From positions 1 through 5,809 of the forward strand of contig JAFDKD010000230.1 of the NCBI GenBank assembly GCA_019307165.1: 5,809 bases of DNA, given 5' to 3'. Below the pieces are notes generated by a model. That model had not been told where the DNA came from and did not search any database. It saw only the letters and a program-made list of their open reading frames with translations. This document shows, one piece after another, positions 1 through 5,349 of the stretch (position 1 is the stretch's first letter; every line of letters begins with the position of its first letter). This DNA comes from Deltaproteobacteria bacterium (GTDB lineage Bacteria > Desulfobacterota > DSM-4660 > Desulfatiglandales > Desulfatiglandaceae). The position numbers were made by a program, and so were the translations under genes.

Positions 1-73
1 GGGCGATGCGCGACTCGAACGCGCGACCTCTGGTTCCGGAGACCAACGCTCTATCCATCTGAGCTAATCGCCC
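1..73 (-). tRNA. tRNA-Arg (anticodon CCG), lacking only the 3' discriminator/CCA end
   Basis: Read on the minus strand, the sequence folds into a complete cloverleaf. It has a 7-bp acceptor stem (GGGCGAT with ATCGCCC), a 4-bp D stem (GCTC/GAGC) with a 9-base loop containing GG, and an anticodon stem TTGGT/ACCAG with one G-U pair. The T stem is GCGCG/CGCGC around the loop TTCGAGT. The 7-base anticodon loop CTCCGGA places CCG at positions 37-39 (complement strand), which reads the arginine codon CGG. The window begins exactly at the last acceptor-stem base, so the discriminator base and any encoded CCA are outside it. No intron or mismatch in the stems is visible. I am sure of the tRNA and of the anticodon. 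Confidence 0.97.
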
Positions 74-83
74 GTAAGACATA

Positions 84-112
84 TCCCTACCAGACTTGCG
101 AAATCAGGTCAA
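84..112 (-). promoter_or_regulatory. Possible extended -10 promoter for tRNA-Arg
   Basis: On the minus strand a TTGACC box (107-112) is followed by a 17-base spacer and TAGGGA (84-89), with TGG immediately before the -10. That is an extended -10 arrangement. The -10 ends 10 bases before the mature tRNA 5' end, a sensible distance for a tRNA transcript with a very short leader. The -35 is good but the -10 hexamer is a poor match to TATAAT, so this is a moderate-confidence call. Confidence 0.4.
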
Positions 113-182
113 GCTTTGCTCGAACCTTCATCTCATTGAAAAGCGGAAATTTTATGCGGTGGGGAGGGAGAGAAGGCGTAAT

Positions 183-429
183 GCGGATCAAGGGAAGTCT
201 AGAGACCAGAGAAGGAACAGAGGTCGGAGATCAGAGGACAGAGGTCGGATGACGGACGGAAGTCGGATGACGGACGGAAGTCTAGAGACGAGAGGCTAGA
301 GTCTAGAGAAGGAACAGAGGTCGGAGATCAGAGGACAGAGGTCGGATGACGGAATTGGGAAGGCGGATCAAGGGAAGTCTAGTGAAGGAACAGAGGTCGG
401 AGGTCGGAGATCGGAGGTCAGAGGTCGGA
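183..429. repeat. Degenerate purine-rich heptamer array (GRNCRGA-like units)
   Basis: The plus strand is strongly purine-rich and can be cut into 7-base units. The clearest run is 395-429: GGTCGGA, GGTCGGA, GATCGGA, GGTCAGA, GGTCGGA. Another run is 215-256: GAACAGA, GGTCGGA, GATCAGA, GGACAGA, GGTCGGA, TGACGGA. GTCTAGA, GACGAGA and GGCTAGA around 280-307 fit the same lattice. Larger exact copies are layered on top: 49 bases at 208-256 and 305-353, 20 bases at 183-202 and 363-382, and an 18-base tandem pair at 244-261 and 262-279. Phase slips of 4 to 6 bases interrupt the lattice. Because 7 is not a multiple of 3, the pattern is not shaped by coding. I recall similar spacer repeats in Desulfobacterota genomes; the function is unknown. 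Confidence 0.85.
244..279. repeat. Perfect 18-bp tandem duplication
   Basis: The unit GTCGGATGACGGACGGAA is present twice head to tail (244-261 and 262-279) with no mismatch. It sits inside the larger heptamer array and probably reflects slippage or unequal exchange within it. Confidence 0.9.
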
Positions 430-473
430 TTTAGACTTTGGACTATCCACCAATAACAAAGAACCAGGCCTTA

Positions 474-537
474 GTAACAAGGAACCAAGAACCAAGCACC
501 ACGAACCAAGAACCAAGCACGACGTACAAGGCACAGA
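474..537. repeat. Second heptamer array (GAACCAA family)
   Basis: From 482 the sequence tiles as GAACCAA, GAACCAA, GCACCAC, GAACCAA, GAACCAA, GCACGAC. This makes a 21-base unit repeated twice (482-502 and 503-523) with one difference at 521. Flanking heptamers GTAACAA (474-480), GTACAAG (524-530) and GCACAGA (531-537) extend the lattice, with one extra base at 481. The units are A/C-rich rather than A/G-rich, so this is a different family from the array to its left, although both keep the same 7-base spacing and a shared G at unit position 1 and C at position 4. No coding or RNA role is evident. Confidence 0.8.
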
Positions 538-654
538 GAACCGCCCCTACCTGTCTCGTGCCCAATCGGCGTCTTCTTATTACCTATCATTAGCCACATT
601 AACGGTATAAATAAATATATAATACAGCCTTGGTTCATAATAAACTAAAAAATC
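538..654. other. AT-rich non-coding stretch upstream of the promoter
   Basis: No gene is visible here. After a short GC-richer piece (541-570) the DNA becomes markedly AT-rich (about 575-654), unlike both the repeats and the genes. It contains an exact TATAAT at 618-623, but the hexamer 17 bases before it (CACATT) is a weak -35. It could be a secondary promoter or simply AT-rich upstream DNA assisting the promoter at 655-683. Confidence 0.5.
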
Positions 655-683
655 TTGACAGTAGGCATAACCTGTGTTATCAG
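655..683 (+). promoter_or_regulatory. Sigma-70-type promoter for the acidic-protein gene
   Basis: A consensus TTGACA (655-660) is followed by a 17-base spacer and TATCAG (678-683), a 4/6 match to TATAAT. The spacer ends in TGT, giving an extended -10 (TG at 675-676). An A-rich run just upstream could serve as an UP-like element. The predicted start near 690 would leave a 5' leader of roughly 45 bases before the ATG at 737. Confidence 0.6.
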
Positions 684-736
684 ATAATCCGATGAGCTTG
701 TAAAAGGTTCTCAATGACACCCGATGGAGTACCGCC

Positions 737-1708
737 ATGAAAAACGACGAAGATATTCTGGATTTGGAAAATAAGAAAGAAGGCAGTTCAGTTCCCGACG
801 ACGACGACGTCATCGAACTCGTGAACGTCGTTGAAGTGGAGAGCGCGTCCGAAGTATCGACTTTGGAAGACGAGATAGGAAAATCGATATCTGCCTTGGA
901 AGAACCGCTCGCTGAATATCAAGGAGACGAGAAGCGTTCGGCCCTTGATGATGCGCCCGAACCGGTCGATGAGATCGTTCTGGAATTCGAGTCGGAAACG
1001 GTCGAGGAATACACGGGCGAAGTAATGGACGTGGAAGAGAAATTGGTATTTGAGGAGGCGACGCCCCTGGACGATGCGATGCGTGAGCTACCCGAAGCCG
1101 AAGAGCAAATTGAATTGGAGGATCTTGACGAGGAACTCCGGTTCGACTTCTCGAAAGCGGAGGGTATCGGGGAGGACACGGAGGCCTTCGATATCGTGAA
1201 AGACGATGCCGAGGACACGGAGGATGCGCTCCTTTACGACGAGGACGGCAAGGTCATCGGCGAAATGCTGGCCGGCGACGAGCCGGACGATTTCGAGCGG
1301 GAGTTGGATACCATGCTCGAATCCCTCGACCTTACGGATGATTCCGACGATCTGGAACTGCTGGAGGCGGACCTGGGCGCCGCATCGGACATGGGACCAT
1401 TTAAAGAGTCCGCGTATGACACCTTAGGCGCGGAGGGCCCGGATGCAGGGTTCCAAGCGTTGGGCGGCCTGGCGACGCCCATGGCGGCGGGTCTTGGGGC
1501 CAGCGCCCTTTCGGGTTTGCCCGGGGAATCCGACGAAATAGCCGGACAGGCCGCGCCTGCCGGTATTTCCGAGGCGCAGCTGGAGGCGATCATCGAACGA
1601 GTGGCCGAAAAAGTGGCGGAAAGGGTTGCCAGGGAAACCATTCCCCAGGTTGCGGAACGGGTGATCACCCAGGCTATCAATGCACTCAAGGAGAGCCTTG
1701 AGCGATAG
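737..1708 (+). CDS. Highly acidic, probably disordered protein with C-terminal helical tail; PopZ-like architecture (hypothetical)
   Basis: The product has 323 residues and I cannot assign a family with certainty. The ATG at 737 is preceded by GGAG (726-729) at a 7-base spacing. By my count, residues 1-220 contain 83 Asp/Glu against 13 Lys/Arg, with few aromatics, no signal peptide and no membrane span, so this part is probably disordered and cytoplasmic. A DDDDVIEL motif lies at residues 21-28. Residues 230-277 form an Ala/Gly/Pro/Ser-rich linker. Residues 278-323 are a predicted amphipathic helical tail with repeated VAE(K/R) steps and a single Pro at 303 separating two helices. This order of parts and the position directly before valS resemble PopZ, the alphaproteobacterial polar scaffold, as I remember it. 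An alternative is a generic deltaproteobacterial protein carrying the helical tail seen on some response regulators. EDTE recurs 13 residues apart (146-149 and 159-162). The gene is real on coding grounds and its function is inferred. It has its own promoter and a terminator 46 bases after its stop codon. Confidence 0.85.
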   Translation: MKNDEDILDLENKKEGSSVPDDDDVIELVNVVEVESASEVSTLEDEIGKSISALEEPLAEYQGDEKRSALDDAPEPVDEIVLEFESETVEEYTGEVMDVEEKLVFEEATPLDDAMRELPEAEEQIELEDLDEELRFDFSKAEGIGEDTEAFDIVKDDAEDTEDALLYDEDGKVIGEMLAGDEPDDFERELDTMLESLDLTDDSDDLELLEADLGAASDMGPFKESAYDTLGAEGPDAGFQALGGLATPMAAGLGASALSGLPGESDEIAGQAAPAGISEAQLEAIIERVAEKVAERVARETIPQVAERVITQAINALKESLER

Positions 1709-1754
1709 TAAAGCTGGGTAGAGACTCCGTCCATCTTGCCGGTTCGACATATAC

Positions 1755-1790
1755 CAGGGGGTTGTTATGGTACGCAACCCCCTGTTTTAT
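1755..1790 (+). terminator. Intrinsic terminator (possible attenuator) ahead of valS
   Basis: CAGGGGGTTG (1755-1764) pairs perfectly with CAACCCCCTG (1775-1784), a 10-bp GC-rich stem with a 10-base loop, followed by TTTTAT (1785-1790). The complementary strand has no U-tract, so it acts only in the plus direction. It ends transcription of the acidic-protein gene. Its tract stops two bases before the valS ribosome binding site, so valS transcription that begins upstream must pass through it. Confidence 0.88.
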
Positions 1791-1791
1791 T

Positions 1792-1796
1792 GGGAG
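1792..1796 (+). promoter_or_regulatory. valS ribosome binding site that decides the start codon
   Basis: GGGAG at 1792-1796 lies 10 bases before the ATG at 1807. The reading frame is open further upstream, as far as a TTG at 1762, but that extension falls inside the terminator hairpin and has no Shine-Dalgarno sequence, so 1807 is the preferred start. Confidence 0.75.
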
Positions 1797-1806
1797 ATTT
1801 TTAACC

Positions 1807-4458
1807 ATGAAAACGCAGTCACTGTCAAAAGGATATGAGCCCAAAGACGTGGAATTGAAGTGGTACCGGTTTTGGGAAGAGAACCAACTTTTTCGCGCAG
1901 AGGCCAGTTCCGAAGCCGATCCGTACTGCATCGTGATTCCCCCGCCGAATGTGACGGGGACCCTGCATATGGGCCACGCGCTCAACAATACGCTTCAGGA
2001 CATTTTGTGCCGATACAAGCGGATGACGGGGGCCAATGTACTCTGGCAGCCCGGCACGGATCATGCCGGCATCGCCACCCAGAATGTGGTCGAGAGAGAC
2101 CTGGCGTCCAAGGGTACGGACCGGCATGCGGTGGGGCGTGAAAAATTTATCGAACTGGTTTGGGAATGGCGGGAGAAGTACGGCGGGTTGATTCTCAACC
2201 AGCTCAAGCGCCTGGGTTGTTCGTGCGATTGGGATCGTGAGCGGTTTACCATGGACGAGGGTCTGTCGCGCGCCGTCAGGGAGGTGTTCGTGCGCCTCCA
2301 CGAAGAGGGCCTGATCTACCGTGGGGACTACATTATCAATTGGTGTCCCCGGTGCCACACGGCCCTGGCCGATCTGGAAGTGGAGCACCATGACACGGAC
2401 AGCTTTTTTTATCATATCCGGTATCCCTTTGAAGACGGGGAAGGGCATCTTGTGGTCGCCACCACGCGGCCGGAAACGCTGCTGGGAGATACGGCCGTGG
2501 CCGTCAATCCGGATGATGAGCGCTACCCCGGCATTGGCGGCAAGCGCGTCCTGCTTCCGGTGCTCAAAAAGCCGATCCCCGTGATACTGGACAAATACGT
2601 GGATGTGGCATTTGGAACAGGCGTTCTGAAGATTACACCGGCCCATGATCCCAATGACTTCGAGATCGGCAATGCCCATCAGCTGGAGCGGGTCAAGGTC
2701 ATAGACGAAGACGGCAGGATGAACGACCTGGCGGGTCCCTATGCGGGGCTGGATCGATTCGAGTGTCGTGACAGGATACTGGAGGACCTGAAGGCCGACG
2801 GCCTGCTGGAAAAAATCGAGTCCTATCAGCACGCCGTAGGCCATTGCTACCGGTGCAAGACCATGATCGAACCCCTGCTGTCCAAGCAGTGGTTCGTCAA
2901 GGTGGGGCCGCTGGCCCGGGAGGCGGCCCAGGCGGTCAGGGAAGGCAAAACGCGCATCTATCCCGAGAACTGGGAAAACGTCTATTTCGACTGGATGGAC
3001 AATATCAAGGACTGGTGCGTCTCGAGGCAGATCTGGTGGGGGCACCGGATTCCCGCATGGTACTGCCGGTCATGCGGCGAGGTCCTGGTGGCCCGGGAGG
3101 CGCCGGAGACCTGCGCAGGGTGCGGAGGCGCCGATCTGGAACAGGAAACCGATGTCCTTGACACCTGGTTCAGTTCCGCGCTCTGGCCTTTTTCCACCTT
3201 GGGGTGGCCCGACATTACCCCCGAGCTTGGGACGTTCTATCCCACGTCGGTCCTGGTGACCGGTTTCGACATCCTTTTCTTCTGGGTGGCGCGCATGATG
3301 ATGATGGGCATTCATTTCATGGGCGACGTCCACTTCAAGCACGTCTACATCCACGCCCTGGTGAGGGACGCGGAAGGAAAGAAGATGAGCAAGTCCAAGG
3401 GAAACGTGATCGATCCGCTGGAGGTCATGGACCAGTTCGGGACCGATGCCTTCCGGTTCACCCTGGCCGCTCTGGCCGCCCAGGGCCGCGATATCAAGCT
3501 GTCCGAGGAACGCATTCTGGGGTACCGGCATTTTGTCAACAAGATCTGGAATGCCGCTCGCTTTGTGCTGATGAACGCCCCGTCGGGCGATGCGGCCGGG
3601 AATGCGGACCGCCCCACCGGAATGCACGACCGCTGGATCATGACCCGGCTCTCGGAAGTGAGCGACGGCGTGTCAAAGGCCATCGACGAATATCGGTTCA
3701 ATGACGCGGCCTCCCTTTGCTATCAGTTCATATGGCACGAGTTCTGCGACTGGTATCTGGAGATGGCCAAGCTGAGTCTCTACGGCGAGGACGAGACGAC
3801 AAAATCCTCAGCTGCCGCCACTGCCCTGGATGTATTTTCGGCCGCACTCAAGCTTGTGCACCCTTTCATGCCCTTTGTCACCGAGGAGATCTGGCACCGG
3901 CTGCCGGGGTCCCGGGGAAGCATCATGATTGCCCCATACCCCGCGGCCTCGGATTTTGCAAGGGACCGGGAGGCTGTGGATCAGATGACCCTTCTCATGG
4001 GGGTGGTCACGGGCATCCGTAACATCCGGGGGGAGATGGGTATTCCCCCTTCCAAGAAGGTCAACGTGGTTATTGATGCGGCCGGCGAGGAAGAAGCGTC
4101 GGTGTTGATCGAAAACCGGGGCCACATCCGGACCCTGGCCAAAACGGACGACGTGAGTATTGCCGTGGGCGCCCCCAAACCCGAGGCATCGGCGACCGCG
4201 GTTTTCGGCAACACACAGGTCCACGTGCGCCTCAAGGGACTGCTTGATTTCGGTGAGGAACGGAAACGGCTGAGAAAAGGGATTCAAAAGCTGGAAAAGG
4301 ACCTGAACGCGGCCAACGGCAAGTTGGCCAACAAGGGGTTCCTCGAAAAGGCGCCGGAGGCGATCGTGGCGGAGGTCAGGGAAAAGGCCGAGACCTTGTC
4401 CGGGAAACTCGACAAATTGCGACACAACCTGAAACTGTTTGAGGATATAGATGCTTGA
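1807..4458 (+). CDS. valS: Valyl-tRNA synthetase
   Basis: ValRS charges tRNA-Val with valine in the cytoplasm, using ATP. The 883-residue length fits the bacterial family (B. subtilis about 880, E. coli about 950). Class I signatures are present: HMGH at 54-57 within PPNVTGTLHMGH, and KMSKS at 526-530. The inserted editing domain, which hydrolyses Thr-tRNA, carries TTRPETLLGDTAV (219-231) and GTGVLKITPAHDPNDFE (270-286). Asp281 matches the aspartate known to matter for editing. Four CxxC knuckles (C180/C183, C347/C350, C420/C423, C436/C439) suggest two zinc sites of the kind I recall in Thermus ValRS. The anticodon-binding domain includes HPFMPFVTEEIW (685-696), and residues about 812-880 form the charged coiled-coil arm that contacts tRNA. 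All key motifs are intact. The stop overlaps the start of nadC by 8 bases, so the two are probably one operon. Confidence 0.98.
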   Translation: MKTQSLSKGYEPKDVELKWYRFWEENQLFRAEASSEADPYCIVIPPPNVTGTLHMGHALNNTLQDILCRYKRMTGANVLWQPGTDHAGIATQNVVERDLASKGTDRHAVGREKFIELVWEWREKYGGLILNQLKRLGCSCDWDRERFTMDEGLSRAVREVFVRLHEEGLIYRGDYIINWCPRCHTALADLEVEHHDTDSFFYHIRYPFEDGEGHLVVATTRPETLLGDTAVAVNPDDERYPGIGGKRVLLPVLKKPIPVILDKYVDVAFGTGVLKITPAHDPNDFEIGNAHQLERVKVIDEDGRMNDLAGPYAGLDRFECRDRILEDLKADGLLEKIESYQHAVGHCYRCKTMIEPLLSKQWFVKVGPLAREAAQAVREGKTRIYPENWENVYFDWMDNIKDWCVSRQIWWGHRIPAWYCRSCGEVLVAREAPETCAGCGGADLEQETDVLDTWFSSALWPFSTLGWPDITPELGTFYPTSVLVTGFDILFFWVARMMMMGIHFMGDVHFKHVYIHALVRDAEGKKMSKSKGNVIDPLEVMDQFGTDAFRFTLAALAAQGRDIKLSEERILGYRHFVNKIWNAARFVLMNAPSGDAAGNADRPTGMHDRWIMTRLSEVSDGVSKAIDEYRFNDAASLCYQFIWHEFCDWYLEMAKLSLYGEDETTKSSAAATALDVFSAALKLVHPFMPFVTEEIWHRLPGSRGSIMIAPYPAASDFARDREAVDQMTLLMGVVTGIRNIRGEMGIPPSKKVNVVIDAAGEEEASVLIENRGHIRTLAKTDDVSIAVGAPKPEASATAVFGNTQVHVRLKGLLDFGEERKRLRKGIQKLEKDLNAANGKLANKGFLEKAPEAIVAEVREKAETLSGKLDKLRHNLKLFEDIDA

Positions 4459-5287
4459 CCATCCCATGAGAACAGCCATTCAAAGGGCCCTGTTCGAGGA
4501 CCTGGGACCGGGTGATGTCACCACCGATGCCACGGTTAGCCCCGAGGCGGAGGGCGAGGCATCGCTTATCGCAAAAGAGGATCTGGTGCTTGCGGGGCTG
4601 CCTGTTTTTCATCAGGTGTTCCTGGAACTGGACGCGGACATCGGCTTTGAGGCGTTTTTCGAGGAAGGGCGGCCGGTTCCGGCGGGCGACCGTGTCTGCC
4701 TTTTGACCGGGCGGCTTTCAACCATCCTGAAGGGCGAGCGCACGGCCCTGAACTTTATCCAGCGGATGAGCGGCATCGCCACCCTGACCCGGCGGTATGT
4801 GGATAGGATATCGGCCACCGGCGGCCGTATCCTGGACACCCGAAAGACCGCGCCCGGGCTCAGGCTGTTTGACAAATATGCCGTTCGGATGGGCGGCGGG
4901 GTGAACCATCGGTTCGGGCTCTCGGACGGGGTGCTTATCAAGGACAATCATATTGCGGCCGCCGGTTCCATCGGCAAGGCAGTGGCATTGGCCCGCCGGG
5001 AATCCCCGCATACCCTGAAGGTGGAAACGGAAGTGGAAGACCTTGCCGGCGTTCAAGAGGCCCTGGATGCAGGGGCCGACATCATTCTACTGGACAACAT
5101 GCCCGTTGCGCAAATCAGGGCGGCGGTAAAACTGGTAGACGGCAGGGCCATGCTGGAGGCCTCCGGCGGGGTCAACCTGGACACGGTAAAGGCCATCGCC
5201 GAAACCGGCGTGTATGCCGTTTCCGTGGGCGCCCTGACCCATTCCGCACGGGCGATGGATCTGAGCCTGGAAATCATTTCTGCCTGA
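4451..5287 (+). CDS. nadC: Nicotinate-nucleotide pyrophosphorylase (carboxylating), quinolinate phosphoribosyltransferase
   Basis: NadC converts quinolinate and PRPP to nicotinate mononucleotide, CO2 and pyrophosphate, joining the de novo pathway to the shared end of NAD synthesis. The 278 residues match the family length. Family motifs occur in order: EDLGPGDVTTD (16-26), GERTALNFIQRMSG (95-108), DTRKTAPGLR (129-138), MGGGVNHRFGLSDGVLIKDNH (147-167), VETEVE (191-196), LLDNM (213-217), EASGGV (236-241) and SVGALTHS (258-265). The likely substrate-binding residues R97, R131, K132, H153, R154, K164, E193 and D215 are all present. The ATG sits inside the last codons of valS in another frame. It is preceded by GAGG (4441-4444) at a 6-base spacing, which points to translational coupling. 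nadA and nadB are not in the window. I see no truncation. Confidence 0.97.
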   Translation: MLDHPMRTAIQRALFEDLGPGDVTTDATVSPEAEGEASLIAKEDLVLAGLPVFHQVFLELDADIGFEAFFEEGRPVPAGDRVCLLTGRLSTILKGERTALNFIQRMSGIATLTRRYVDRISATGGRILDTRKTAPGLRLFDKYAVRMGGGVNHRFGLSDGVLIKDNHIAAAGSIGKAVALARRESPHTLKVETEVEDLAGVQEALDAGADIILLDNMPVAQIRAAVKLVDGRAMLEASGGVNLDTVKAIAETGVYAVSVGALTHSARAMDLSLEIISA

Positions 5288-5311
5288 AAGACCCGCGAAA
5301 AAGGTTGTCTC

Positions 5312-5330
5312 CCCGCTAAAAAGACGCGGG
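5312..5330. other. Weak hairpin between convergent nadC and speE
   Basis: CCCGC (5312-5316) can pair with GCGGG (5326-5330) around a 9-base loop. An alternative 6-bp stem pairs CCCGCG (5292-5297) with CGCGGG (5325-5330), and the two are mutually exclusive. Neither has a U-tract directly after it in either direction, so an intrinsic terminator is not established, although the location between two converging genes would suit one. Confidence 0.3.
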
Positions 5331-5349
5331 ATGCAAGCACCGGCAAAAT

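Noticed and set aside
1..130. tRNA-associated integration site
   Set aside because: Elements usually integrate at the tRNA 3' end, which is outside the window. The repeats here lie on the 5' side, and no integrase or duplicated tRNA fragment is seen.
96..299. A 67-codon plus-strand open frame across the left repeat array
   Set aside because: It reads through the 7-base lattice, which is out of phase with codons, giving an Arg/Asp/Gly-rich repeat product with no plausible ribosome binding site. It is best explained as an accident of repeats lacking stops.
183..537. CRISPR array
   Set aside because: The repeats are degenerate and nearly contiguous, without unique spacers of uniform length, and no cas gene is nearby.
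1762..1806. 15-residue N-terminal extension of ValRS
   Set aside because: It starts at a TTG inside the terminator stem, has no ribosome binding site, and the added residues do not resemble ValRS N-termini. The ATG at 1807 has GGGAG at a good distance.
1767..1840. Possible short leader peptide from the ATG in the terminator loop, running into valS
   Set aside because: It has no ribosome binding site, contains few valine codons before the terminator ends, and runs into valS out of frame. It does not look like a classical attenuation leader.
1825..3045. 406-codon open frame on the minus strand opposite valS
   Set aside because: It lies wholly antisense to a clearly conserved gene, and its product shows no recognisable motif. 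Codon bias in GC-rich genes commonly leaves long open antisense frames.
3808..4479. 223-codon minus-strand open frame opposite the end of valS
   Set aside because: Same reasoning: it is a shadow of the valS coding bias, with no motif and no independent promoter or ribosome binding site seen.
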